Shown piece after piece: positions 35,023 to 43,588 of a stretch of 64,000 nt of DNA. Numbering within the stretch: the first letter of the stretch is position 1; each line of letters opens with the position of its first letter. The position numbers and the translations under genes were made by a program. The DNA is from Kuafuiihalomonas sp964473255. Lineage in GTDB: Bacteria > Myxococcota > Kuafuiibacteriia > Kuafuiibacteriales > Kuafuiibacteriaceae. Location: positions 62,001-126,000 of the forward strand of contig CAYYOT010000002.1 in assembly GCA_964473255.1 (NCBI GenBank), read 5' to 3'. The notes under the pieces are model-generated. The model ran no database searches and had not been told where the DNA came from. It saw nothing but the letters and a program-made list of their open reading frames with translations.

Positions 35023-36564
35023 TCAGCGCGGCGTTCGATATTTCCAGGAGTCGGCCCAGGTGAAGTAGGCGAAGGGATGAACCTGAACTCCCCCGACTTC
35101 CTTGGCGATCGCGGTGTAGCTGCGAGCGGACCATAAGAAGACGTACGGTAGGTCTTGATGAGCCAGCTCATGGACGGCCAAGTAGAGCTGTAGGAACTCG
35201 TCGGAGTTGGTGCTTCGCCCGCTCTTCTCCAGCAGCTCGTCGAGCTCGGGGTTCGAGTAGCCAATGTAATTCAGGCTCCCTTTGCTGTGAAAGAGAGGCT
35301 GGATGTTCGAACCTTCCCCGAAGGTCCATCGGCCGAGCGTCATGTCGAACTTGCCATTGCGAACGACGCGGTCGTCGTAGGTCTCGTTGTCCAGCCAGAT
35401 CACTTTGACCGAAAAGCCGGCGCGGTTGAGGCTGCCCTGAATGTCGAGCACCAGGTCGTTGTAGGGATCGAGTTTCTTGGGCAGCACGAAGTCGATCGCC
35501 ACGCCGGCCCCTTTCTTCATGTAGCGGCCTCCCTTCTTCGTGTACCCGGCTTGCTTCATGAGCCCGTCCGCTTTTGGTTGGCTGTAGCGACGAGGCTTCA
35601 CCTTCGCGTTGTAGTAGGGGCTGCGGGGAGCGAAAGGTCCGCTGATGGTCTGACCTTCGCCGAGATGGCTCTGACGGATCTTTCCCCGGTCGAGACTATG
35701 AGCGATCGCTTCGCGCACTTCCCGGATACGGACGTCCTTCTTCCGGTGATTGAGGCCGAGATACCACCATGTGAGCGACTCGTAGGGGTGCAGCCGGACG
35801 GTGTCCTTCATCGACTTGACGACGCCCACGTGCTTCGGGAGCACGCGCACGAGGCCCTGCACTCCGTTGAACTGGAGCATGGAAAGCTGAGTCTCGCGGC
35901 TGGGGATGAACTGAAGACCGACGACGTCGAGGCTGCGCGGTCCCGGCGTCGTATTCTGGGTCAGAACCACGTTTTTCTCGAAACGAACGAACTTGAAGGC
36001 CCCGCTGCCGACCGGCTTCAAACGAAAGGGATGCCGGACCTGGAGAGTCGAACTCTTGAAATGATGCGCGGGAAGGATCTTGAAGGTCATGATTCGGGCC
36101 GGGTCCAGGGTGGGGGCCTTGAATCCGATCTGCACCTGCTTTGGGGAAAGGGCCTTCGCACTCTCGATGAACGCAACCTTGCGTCGGCCCGGGGCTTTCG
36201 ATTCCGGGTTCTGGAGGGCTTCGATGGTGAAGACGACGTCTTTGGCGGTGACTGGTTTCCCGTCGTGCCAGACATGGTCGCCGAGAGTCACCGTCATCGA
36301 TTTCGCGTCCGGGGACACCTTCCATGATTCGGCCAGTCCGGGCCCGGGGTCCAGCTGACGGTCATCTTTGAAGAGCCCCAGGAACATGAGCTCATTGAGG
36401 CGTGCTTCGACCATGGTGTGTTGGTACGCCGGGTGGAGCGTGGTGGGCGGCGTCTCCTCGGCGAAGAGGATCTGCCGCGAAACGGTCTGCGACCAGGCGG
36501 CGCCCCCTCCGGCCAGGATCGCCAACCCCACGACACCGACAACCTTCTTACTTGGCACGTACAT
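35023..36564 (-). CDS. Peptide-binding protein of ABC transporter (SBP_bac_5)
   Basis: This 513-residue protein starts at the ATG at 36564, preceded by GGAGGGGGAG. It has a signal peptide (about 1-25) and the SBP_bac_5 (DppA/OppA) fold. Marks include a LHPAYQHT segment near residue 40, an AESW-type segment after GPGL, DVVFTIEAL near residue 110, and a C-terminal WTFGEG / GYSNPELDELLEKSG stretch. It captures peptides or related solutes in the periplasm for the permeases and double ATPase that follow. It overlaps the upstream lipoprotein gene by 17 bp. No Cys lipobox is seen, so it is probably a soluble periplasmic protein. Confidence 0.88.
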   Translation of the reverse strand: MYVPSKKVVGVVGLAILAGGGAAWSQTVSRQILFAEETPPTTLHPAYQHTMVEARLNELMFLGLFKDDRQLDPGPGLAESWKVSPDAKSMTVTLGDHVWHDGKPVTAKDVVFTIEALQNPESKAPGRRKVAFIESAKALSPKQVQIGFKAPTLDPARIMTFKILPAHHFKSSTLQVRHPFRLKPVGSGAFKFVRFEKNVVLTQNTTPGPRSLDVVGLQFIPSRETQLSMLQFNGVQGLVRVLPKHVGVVKSMKDTVRLHPYESLTWWYLGLNHRKKDVRIREVREAIAHSLDRGKIRQSHLGEGQTISGPFAPRSPYYNAKVKPRRYSQPKADGLMKQAGYTKKGGRYMKKGAGVAIDFVLPKKLDPYNDLVLDIQGSLNRAGFSVKVIWLDNETYDDRVVRNGKFDMTLGRWTFGEGSNIQPLFHSKGSLNYIGYSNPELDELLEKSGRSTNSDEFLQLYLAVHELAHQDLPYVFLWSARSYTAIAKEVGGVQVHPFAYFTWADSWKYRTPR

Positions 36565-37933
36565 CTGCTCCCCCTCCTCCAATCAAGTCCGCCACCGCGG
36601 CTCGGCGTACGCTCTCGAACGGCCCCTCCGCAAAGTCGACGGCTCCGGCGAGAACGCGGGCGGCCCCCGTTGCATCGTTGTTCCAACCGGCGCAGAGCGC
36701 GGAACGAGCGAGTCGCACGAACAGGCGGGGTGTGTTCTTGGCGCTCACCGCGTCTGGATGCTCCGGATCGATGGTCAGTCGGTAGAGCTGCATGGCGTCC
36801 ACGCACGCTTTCTCTCGGAGCAGCCGATCGGCTGCAGCCATGCGGACCGCATCCCCTTCGGCTACGCCGAGACCCAGGCGATTCGCGATCTGCTGGCCCT
36901 GGTCGCTGCCGACCTGCTCGGCGGCCTTTTGCCATTCTTTTGAGCGCTCTTCGGCAGCGCTGATGGCTTCGTCGGGGGATCCGGTCGGCGCCTCTTTCAG
37001 CTGCGGCTCGAAGATGACCTCGGCGAGCGCGACCTGCTCGGCCGAGCCGGCTGCCTCGCTCGACTGCTCCGGCGCGGTCGGGCACGGACGAAGCCGCAGC
37101 GAGCGACAGGCTCGCTCCCGAAGGTTCTTGCCGACCTTCGCTTCGTCGAGGGCCTGGACCGCCCGGGCGCGGTACGCGTCAGCGAGAACCCGCAAACCTA
37201 CGGCGTCGTAGTAGGTCACTTCGATCGACTCACCGTCCGTTGCGACCACGGTCTCCCGGTCGAGCGGCTCGGCGAGGGCTGACCGAAGTGCAGCAACGTC
37301 CAGCTTGCACACGGCGTCGAAGTAGGCTGCCGCTCGGGGGTCATCCTCAGGCGCCGCCACATCGCAAACATTTGCCGGTTCCTCCGCGAGCGCGCGGCCG
37401 ACCATGCCCAGAAAGCTCTTCTTCGGGCCGGCCAAGGCTCGGACGAACTTCAGCGCACCGTCTACGTTCGCACCGTCGAGCGACCTGAGCGGCTCGACCG
37501 AGCCGTCGAGCACGAGCTTTGCGGCGGCAGCCAAGACCCGCAGGTGTGACGAATCGGTTCCCGCTTCGAGCTTCTTCTCGACGTACAGCGTCTGCGCTTC
37601 GGCCGTCAGATGAGCGAGCCCGTCCGCCAGTTCGGCCATCGCCAGGGCGGCCCGCGCCCGCCCCACGGCGACGACGGGGCCATCCGGCGCGTCGTCGAAG
37701 GCAGCCATGGCCGCGTCCAGATTCCCCGCCTGGAGCATGGGCCAGCCGCGGCTCGAGGACACGACCTTGCCCGCGACGTCGGGCTTGCGAACCAGCTCCA
37801 AAGCCCATCCATCGAGGGTACCGAGCTCCTCCGTCGAAAGAGCCGTGGTCCGGTCGGTGGGGGCCGAGGAATCCGAGGGAGACGACGTACACGACGCGAG
37901 CGACGCGGCGGCGATGTATTGAAGACGCTTCAA
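36548..37933 (-). CDS. Alpha-helical lipoprotein, TPR-like
   Basis: This 461-residue protein has a very short lipoprotein signal with lipobox SLASC (Cys15), then Ser/Thr-rich and helical regions. These are Ala/Leu/Arg/Glu-rich with TPR-like spacing, for example MAAFDD near residue 75 and DAMQLYRL near 385. Cys residues recur (for example CDVA, CKLD, CRSLRLRPC). No enzyme motif is visible. It is coupled by ATGA to the lipoprotein gene before it and overlaps the binding-protein gene after it, so it may be a membrane partner of the ABC transporter or of the kinase pathway. Family unknown. Confidence 0.6.
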   Translation of the reverse strand: MKRLQYIAAASLASCTSSPSDSSAPTDRTTALSTEELGTLDGWALELVRKPDVAGKVVSSSRGWPMLQAGNLDAAMAAFDDAPDGPVVAVGRARAALAMAELADGLAHLTAEAQTLYVEKKLEAGTDSSHLRVLAAAAKLVLDGSVEPLRSLDGANVDGALKFVRALAGPKKSFLGMVGRALAEEPANVCDVAAPEDDPRAAAYFDAVCKLDVAALRSALAEPLDRETVVATDGESIEVTYYDAVGLRVLADAYRARAVQALDEAKVGKNLRERACRSLRLRPCPTAPEQSSEAAGSAEQVALAEVIFEPQLKEAPTGSPDEAISAAEERSKEWQKAAEQVGSDQGQQIANRLGLGVAEGDAVRMAAADRLLREKACVDAMQLYRLTIDPEHPDAVSAKNTPRLFVRLARSALCAGWNNDATGAARVLAGAVDFAEGPFESVRRAAVADLIGGGGADVRAK

Positions 37934-39252
37934 AAGCGGATCTCTCCCGGCTTCTCGGCCGATGGCTCGTCGCCCTGGAGAACCGTGAGCTGCTGCTCGG
38001 TCTGGACGACGATCTTGGTGTCACCGGCCTCGGAAGCGATCGACTTCAGCAGCTCGTAGGCGTCGATCGCGCTGTACAGGAGGTCGTCGTCGTCGCTGTT
38101 ACGGTAGTACAGCTGGGCATACGAGTTGGCCAGCATGGCCTGAATGTTCATGTGGAGTCTTTGGCGGTGCGCCTTGTCTCCGCTCTTGGGCACGAGCCGC
38201 TTGGCCTGCAAGCATCGGTTCACGACCTGCATGTACCGTTTGTCTCGGTACTCGAGGCGAGCCAGGAGCTCGTACACGTCGTAGATCTGGCGGCCGTTGG
38301 GATGGGACAGCGCGAGGTTCAAGCACTTCTTGGCCTTTTTGCGGACGCGCTTTTGGTCGGTATAGACGCGGGCGGCCAAGAACATGGCCTCGGGATAGGA
38401 GCGCCACGCCTTGTCGGCCGACTCGAGACACCTGAGCGTGCTCGCCGAGACGGGACTCGAGGACGCCAGCCCCCGGCGCGCCGTCTCCATGCATGCCTTG
38501 AGCGACTCTTCCGTGGGACCGCTGGGCGTCGGCTCCGGCTGCGCCTCTTGCTCCTCCACTTCCACCTTCTCCTCGGGCTCCGGTGCCGGGGTCGGGGTGA
38601 CGACCCGCCGAGGCGTACGACGACGCGGTTCAGGGGTGTAGGCTACGGGGTCGGGCCGGCGAACCTCCTTCACCGGTCCGGCGCAGACCTCACGGTCGAC
38701 GACGACCTCGCGCTGCGTCGTGTCGAGAAGAACGGTACACGTGAGGTCGCAGCCGCTTCCGCTGATCATGACCGCCGCTTCGCGTCCGGGTTCGCCGCGA
38801 GCCTTCAGGAAGAAATCGCCCTCCCGCGAGACTTCGCCGATGTCCTCCCCGTTCACGATGACTCGCGCACCCCCACACAGCTCGCTGCCCATGAAGGTAT
38901 AGGAGGCCGAGGTGCCGCCCACCCGGAGCTTCAGCTGCACCGGCTGCGGTTGGCCGTTGGTGAGGGCCATCTTGATGCGCGGGGGCTCGTGCAGCAGACG
39001 CATGCCCTCGGTTGGCTCGACGTCGAATGTGACCGCCGTCCCGGGCGTCGAGTAGATGGTGGTCGTCAGGGTTCCCGACCCGTCAGTCTCGCCGATCCCC
39101 TTGCCATCGGCGAGCACCTTGAGGCCCGCGGTTTCGAGGCCATCGCTGGCCACGACCTGGACCCGCACCGGGAACGGGTCTCCGGATTGGCAGGAGGCCA
39201 GCACTAGACCAGCGAGCCAAAGGTGCCTGTTGAACGACCGCTTCATGCCCAC
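37930..39252 (-). CDS. Lipoprotein with PEGA-like N-terminus and TPR-like C-terminus
   Basis: This 440-residue protein starts at either of two nearby ATG codons (39252 or 39246). It has a lipobox VLASC near residue 21. A beta-rich N-terminal half (about 25-200) looks like one or two PEGA or Ig-like folds (GVKVL, GESDGSGTLT and VIVNGEDIGEV turns). A Pro/Arg/Glu-rich linker (about 205-250) follows, then a helical TPR-like C-terminus (about 255-430) with LEYRDKRYMQVVNRCLQAKRL. It is coupled by ATGA to the next lipoprotein gene. Such linker-plus-TPR lipoproteins suggest a protein-binding role at the periplasmic face. Confidence 0.6.
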   Translation of the reverse strand: MGMKRSFNRHLWLAGLVLASCQSGDPFPVRVQVVASDGLETAGLKVLADGKGIGETDGSGTLTTTIYSTPGTAVTFDVEPTEGMRLLHEPPRIKMALTNGQPQPVQLKLRVGGTSASYTFMGSELCGGARVIVNGEDIGEVSREGDFFLKARGEPGREAAVMISGSGCDLTCTVLLDTTQREVVVDREVCAGPVKEVRRPDPVAYTPEPRRRTPRRVVTPTPAPEPEEKVEVEEQEAQPEPTPSGPTEESLKACMETARRGLASSSPVSASTLRCLESADKAWRSYPEAMFLAARVYTDQKRVRKKAKKCLNLALSHPNGRQIYDVYELLARLEYRDKRYMQVVNRCLQAKRLVPKSGDKAHRQRLHMNIQAMLANSYAQLYYRNSDDDDLLYSAIDAYELLKSIASEAGDTKIVVQTEQQLTVLQGDEPSAEKPGEIRF

Positions 39253-39255
39253 GTT

Positions 39256-39726
39256 TCACTCATCCCTTCCGATGCTCGGGTCGCCGCCCGGCCTCCCTTC
39301 GTTGATAGTCGTGGGAATGGCTCCCGTGTCTCGCACTTCGGCGCCGCCGCGCTCACGCAGCTCGAGGTCCCCGATATCGAGGTCGGCGCCATCGAACAGG
39401 ATCTCGGTGGGACGCTCGGGTTTTTGGTATCCGAGTTTGTCGAGGTATAGCCGATAGGTGTTCGGCGGGACGGGCAGGTTGCCGGCGACCCGAGCGATCT
39501 CGAAGGTACCATCGGGTCCCGTGATCCGGATGTCGGTCGGTGGGTCCGTCGTTACCTGCACGCCCGGTATGCCCTGGCCCTCGGGTGAAACGACTCGGCC
39601 CCGGATCATTCCCCCCTGGCCCGAAGGGTCGGCTGACGACCGTTGCGAGGCGCAGCCGGCAGCCCCGAAAAGCACGAGGATGGCAGCTCCGCGAGCCGCC
39701 GTTCCAAACGCATCCCATTTCCACAT
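39256..39726 (-). CDS. Lipoprotein with carboxypeptidase-regulatory-like domain
   Basis: The 156-residue product starts at the ATG at 39726, with GAGGAG 5-9 bp upstream; an in-frame GTG at 39750 is less likely. A lipobox (AAGC near residue 24) is followed by a regulatory-like beta sandwich. Its marks are GRVVSPEGQGIPGVQV (about 41-56), a TGPDGTFEI turn, and YRLYLDKLGYQKP later. Such domains act as structural or carbohydrate/protein-binding modules and are common on outer-membrane and surface proteins. It lies just downstream of the Ser/Thr kinase gene. Function unknown beyond the fold. Confidence 0.72.
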   Translation of the reverse strand: MWKWDAFGTAARGAAILVLFGAAGCASQRSSADPSGQGGMIRGRVVSPEGQGIPGVQVTTDPPTDIRITGPDGTFEIARVAGNLPVPPNTYRLYLDKLGYQKPERPTEILFDGADLDIGDLELRERGGAEVRDTGAIPTTINEGRPGGDPSIGRDE

Positions 39727-39746
39727 GTCCAACTCCTCACTGCGCT

Positions 39747-41135
39747 TCACTGCACGAGCGGGTGATCAGGCGCCAGCTCGACGAGTTGATCGAGCAATTC
39801 GTCTTTCCTGGTGCTGTCCCGTTCTTTGACGGCCATGATCACTTCTTTCTCGATTTTTTCGATCTGTCGGCTGACCGAGCGCAGATTCTTGATGTCGCTC
39901 AACATGCGCTGCGCATCCGGATCGTTGGGATCGAGGGCTAGTACGGCGCGGATCGCGGTGACCGCTCGCTTCGCTCGATTGACCTGTCCGCGCCGTGAGC
40001 CCTGGACGGTTTCGTCGTACATCTTCTGGGCGTACGCCTTGGCCGATTCCAGCTGCTCGCTCGTCGGGGTGGGCTCCGGCGCTTCGATGGGGCCCGCGGT
40101 GGCCGAACCTTGCCCGGGGCCACGCAATGCCACGACGGCGACCACACCGACCAAGATGCAGATGGCGGCGATGGCGATGTACAGCGGAAGCCGCGACGGC
40201 GCGGTCACGGTGGGGCGCACCTCACCTCCGCTCAGCTCGTGCAGCGCTTCTTCGACCTCGTCAGCGGTTTGGTAGCGGTCCTCGGGGTCGTCCTGGAGAC
40301 ACTTGTCGAGGATCAGCCGCGCCTCGGCGGGCGCCTTTTCGATTCGCACGATCGAAGATGGCTGGGCACCCGTCACGCACCGGTAGAGCGTGACGCCCAG
40401 CGAATAGACGTCGGATTGAGGTATGGCGCCCTTCGCGGACTGCTTGGCCTCGGGCGCCATGTACTCGAAGGTCCCGAGTTTGGCGTCGAACTGCGTGCTC
40501 AGCGCCAGCGTGGCCGACTGAGCGATCCCGAAGTCGGTGAGTTTGGCGTACCCGTCGCGGGTCAGCAGCACGTTCCGCGGTTTCACGTCGCGATGGATGA
40601 TGCCTTGCTTGTGAGCGGCGGCCAGGGCGCTGGCGATCCCGGCGAGGATACCGGCGGCCTCCTGGACCGGCAGTTTGCCGCCCGGGCGCGACTCGATGTA
40701 GTTCTCGAGGTCGTTCGGAAGAAACTCCATCACGATGATCGGCCCGCGACCCGGTTCTTCGGCAACCTCGATGACCTTGATGACCTGGGGATGGTCCAGC
40801 TTCGCGATCTGCTTGGGCTCGTTATAGAAGCGAAGCAGAACGTCTTCCGGGCAGGAGCCGGGGCGTTTGAGCTCCTTGAGCGCGACCTCGCGAGGTAGAT
40901 TGAGGTCTTCGGCTCGATACACCCGCGCGAATCCGCCTTGACCCACCATCTCGACGACCTGGTAGCGGTCGGCCACGACGTCGCCGGCTTCCAGCGGCGG
41001 GAGGTCTTGAAGGCCGCTCGGGTCGTCGAGCGGCTCCGGTTCCTGCGGTGCAGGGTCGTAGCTCGGTTCGCCCTCGCGCGGGGAGAACCAACCGCCGTGC
41101 ATCGAAGAGCCAGAATCGGTGGAGCGAGTAGACAT
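39747..41135 (-). CDS. Membrane Ser/Thr protein kinase (PknB-like)
   Basis: This 462-residue protein is an Hanks-type kinase with all key residues: Gly65/Gly67 loop (GQGGFA), Lys87 in VALKEL, HRD at 181-183, DFG at 201-203 and an APE motif. A membrane segment (about 319-338) splits it into a cytosolic kinase and a helical periplasmic tail (about 350-462) rich in Lys/Glu/Arg. No PASTA repeats are present. It is a candidate writer for the FHA readers in the ubiquitin-like operon and the sigma54 activator, but that link is inferred. The start is chosen at the first ATG that gives a compact protein; the upstream ORF extension overlaps 41156-41995. Confidence 0.9.
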   Translation of the reverse strand: MSTRSTDSGSSMHGGWFSPREGEPSYDPAPQEPEPLDDPSGLQDLPPLEAGDVVADRYQVVEMVGQGGFARVYRAEDLNLPREVALKELKRPGSCPEDVLLRFYNEPKQIAKLDHPQVIKVIEVAEEPGRGPIIVMEFLPNDLENYIESRPGGKLPVQEAAGILAGIASALAAAHKQGIIHRDVKPRNVLLTRDGYAKLTDFGIAQSATLALSTQFDAKLGTFEYMAPEAKQSAKGAIPQSDVYSLGVTLYRCVTGAQPSSIVRIEKAPAEARLILDKCLQDDPEDRYQTADEVEEALHELSGGEVRPTVTAPSRLPLYIAIAAICILVGVVAVVALRGPGQGSATAGPIEAPEPTPTSEQLESAKAYAQKMYDETVQGSRRGQVNRAKRAVTAIRAVLALDPNDPDAQRMLSDIKNLRSVSRQIEKIEKEVIMAVKERDSTRKDELLDQLVELAPDHPLVQ

Positions 41136-41155
41136 GACGGGATGGTTCTCGGCGA

Positions 41156-41995
41156 TCAGAAGTGTCCCGACAACTGGATTCCCGGCCCGACCGGATTTGG
41201 CGCAGCCACGAACAGCGGACGGCCATGCTTGCCGAACATCGGAGCCAGCCAAAGCACCAGCGCCAGGCCGGCGGCGCTACCGCCCACGATGTAGCCGATG
41301 GTCGAGACATCGTTGAGGCTCTCCGCCTCCGAGATCAGGTCGTCGCGTTCGCTGGGGGGCCGCAAAGACCCATCGTTGGCCTCGTCGGCCTTGCTTTGCG
41401 ACATCACGCCGGTTGCGACTCCGGTGGCGATCCCGGCGACTGCAATCGTGGTTGCGGTCCAAAACGGCCAGGTGACCGGCTTCGTGTCTGGTTCGACCTC
41501 GGCGGTGGCCTTGCTGGTCGCTCCGGTCGTTCCCGCCGCGGGCGGAGGCACGACGGCCGGCGGTGGTGCTGGCGGCGCGGCCCGACCGATCTCGGGGCAT
41601 AGCCACGACTCGGCGTTCCGCTCGAGGCCGTCCTGGGCCAAGGTCTCCCTCAGCTCTCGGGTCGTCACACCCTGCGAAGCGAGATCTTGGGCGCAGGCGA
41701 AGAGCTGTTCGGCGCCCGACGACGTCGTCAGAGGCAGCTCCGTGGTCATGTCCAGGGAGAGGGCTTCGAAGAAGTTGAGAAAGCAGTCTTGCGGCTCGTC
41801 CAGAACGTCGAATGCCAGGCCCTTGAGCACCAGCCAGCGGCTTTGTTCCGTCGGGTCGGTTTCTGAGTTGAGGTTCTCGTTGACCAGGTCGATGACGTCC
41901 GTCACACGCCCCTGCTCGAGCTGACGTAACCCCTTATCGTAAGCCGGATTCTGGCTACAAACGAGCGCAATGACGTAAGGCGTAAGTGTTCCCAA
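41156..41995 (-). CDS. Helical protein with Pro-rich linker and C-terminal membrane region
   Basis: The 279-residue product opens with a short hydrophobic stretch (about 4-13), possibly a signal peptide. A TPR-like helical region (about 15-120) contains QGRVTDVIDLVNENL. An Ala/Pro-rich linker (about 140-160) and two hydrophobic segments (about 176-196 and 235-258) follow. No catalytic motif is recognised. It is the first gene of a minus-strand operon running through the kinase, lipoproteins and peptide transporter to the propeller protein. The promoter should lie in the 198-bp gap 41996-42193, which is shared with the divergent gene at 42194. Confidence 0.55.
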   Translation of the reverse strand: MGTLTPYVIALVCSQNPAYDKGLRQLEQGRVTDVIDLVNENLNSETDPTEQSRWLVLKGLAFDVLDEPQDCFLNFFEALSLDMTTELPLTTSSGAEQLFACAQDLASQGVTTRELRETLAQDGLERNAESWLCPEIGRAAPPAPPPAVVPPPAAGTTGATSKATAEVEPDTKPVTWPFWTATTIAVAGIATGVATGVMSQSKADEANDGSLRPPSERDDLISEAESLNDVSTIGYIVGGSAAGLALVLWLAPMFGKHGRPLFVAAPNPVGPGIQLSGHF

Positions 41996-42193
41996 GAGCC
42001 CCTCCCCGGCGGATAGTCGCCTTCGAGCGACGGCGCGTCAACGCGCCCGCCGTTCGCAGCCAACCACAACCGCGCCACGAGTGGAACGTCGCCGACACGG
42101 ACCTTCAGCCAGCAGGACGGTGCCGTCCCGAGTGGCCCAATCCAGGGGCCTGTTGTAATAACTTCGGTGCCTGGTTCGTCTGAAGGTCCACCG
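41996..42193. promoter_or_regulatory. Divergent intergenic region with a short inverted repeat
   Basis: This 198-bp spacer separates two divergent operons, the kinase/ABC operon on the minus strand and the SGNH/DUF4123 operon on the plus strand, so both promoters should lie here. GGACGG at 42115-42120 pairs with CCGTCC at 42123-42128 around a 2-bp centre, which could be a binding site or a short hairpin. No convincing -35/-10 or -24/-12 pair was found by eye. Confidence 0.4.
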
Positions 42194-43588
42194 ATGTCCG
42201 CCTCACCCGACCGTCACAAGCCCGACGTGGTCTCGCTACACGAGGCAGAAACCGAGCGCGTCCCCTCGTTCGTGGGCTCTTCGGCCGAACACGATGATGG
42301 CTCGGAGGTAACCGTTCGGTTCCATCGGGTACAGCCTCGGACCTGGTTCTTTCCCTCGATCCGCCGAGGTTCGCGGGCAAGCTACCTCCTCCTGAGTACC
42401 GGGACCTTCGTTCTGGGCCTCCTGCTGGGTCTGGTCGTCGTGATGTGGGCGTCGGCCGAAGATGCTCAGCCCGCGGTCGTCGAGTCCGACCGAGGTTGGG
42501 ACACCGTCGAGTTCGGGCCCATCGTAACCGCCGCCGGGCTTTCCGCGGTGCCGGTCGACACCCGCTGCGAAGCCGACAGTTGTGAAGCCGCGACTCTCGC
42601 TCACCTCATCACTCAGCTCGACGAGCGAGCGCGCGGCGCCGCCAAGCGGGTCAGCGTGCTCCATCTCTCGCAGAGGCCGGTGCTGGAGGATGCCTTTCAC
42701 GAGGGATTTCGAGGCGCTCTACAGGCGCGCTTCGGGGCCGCGGGCCAGGGCCTGGTGCCGCTGACGCCGGTAGAGGAGGGCGGACGGCTGGTGGACGTCG
42801 AGGGGTGGAGCCGGGAGCAAATGCGACAAGACGGAGCCTCCGATCTACCGGTTCGCTGGACCGCCGATGTGCCTGGAGCGCGGCTCGTGCTCGACCGTTC
42901 CCCCGAAGAGACGCTGGTGCGGATTCTCGCGGCCTCGCCCGCGGGCTCCGCCGGGGGAACGATCCGACTCGATGACGATGAAGTCGGGCGCATCGAGATC
43001 ACCGGGGCCGGGCCGCAGCAGGTACGGCAGGTCGCCTTCTCCATCGATGGGATCGACGAGGCGCGTCAGCGGTTGACGATCGAGGCGGGTAGCGCCGGGC
43101 TCGAGGTCTTCGGCGTGAGTTTCGAGCGGGATGTTCCCGGGGTGGTCGTCCATCATCTTTCGGCGGGGGTTCTCGGGGCCCACGGGTCGTTCGAGCGGTC
43201 TGAAGTCATGCGTCGCTACTTCCTGGCTCTGCGACCGGACCTCGTCATGTTGAGCCTGCCCGGCGGAGCTTCCGCGACGGTCGCTACCTGGAGCCCCTGG
43301 ATGGAGCTCTTGACCCTCATTCGCCAGGCGAGCCCCAATGCGAGCTGCCTCGCCGTGGGACCCCCGGACATGAAGTGGTCGCGAAGCCTAGGAAATGCGG
43401 TCCACCAGATCCGAAAGACGGATTGCGCCTTTTGGGATGCCAATCGTTCGCTCGGGGGCGGTCGCGCTCGTGAGCGCCTCAGTTCATTGCTGCTCGTGTC
43501 CGAAGACGGTCAGGTCGGGTTCAGCGCGCGAAGAGTGAGCGGCGAGTTACTGGTTCGTGAGCTCGGCCGCCTGGCGGCGGGGCCATGA
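42194..43588 (+). CDS. Anchored, degenerate SGNH-hydrolase-like protein
   Basis: This is about 464 residues from the ATG at 42194, with AAGG about 8 bp upstream; a GTG at 42167 is the alternative. The N-terminal 65 residues are hydrophilic, and one membrane segment follows (about 65-87, LLSTGTFVLGLLLGLVVVMW). The periplasmic part resembles an SGNH/GDSL fold: a VHHLSAGVLGA block, LRPDLVMLSLPGG (where GTND is usual) and VGPPDM. The canonical Asn and the His of the last block are missing, so the site looks dead. It is coupled to the DUF4123 gene by ATGA. Possibly a binding protein for the effector set downstream. Confidence 0.55.
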   Translation: MSASPDRHKPDVVSLHEAETERVPSFVGSSAEHDDGSEVTVRFHRVQPRTWFFPSIRRGSRASYLLLSTGTFVLGLLLGLVVVMWASAEDAQPAVVESDRGWDTVEFGPIVTAAGLSAVPVDTRCEADSCEAATLAHLITQLDERARGAAKRVSVLHLSQRPVLEDAFHEGFRGALQARFGAAGQGLVPLTPVEEGGRLVDVEGWSREQMRQDGASDLPVRWTADVPGARLVLDRSPEETLVRILAASPAGSAGGTIRLDDDEVGRIEITGAGPQQVRQVAFSIDGIDEARQRLTIEAGSAGLEVFGVSFERDVPGVVVHHLSAGVLGAHGSFERSEVMRRYFLALRPDLVMLSLPGGASATVATWSPWMELLTLIRQASPNASCLAVGPPDMKWSRSLGNAVHQIRKTDCAFWDANRSLGGGRARERLSSLLLVSEDGQVGFSARRVSGELLVRELGRLAAGP

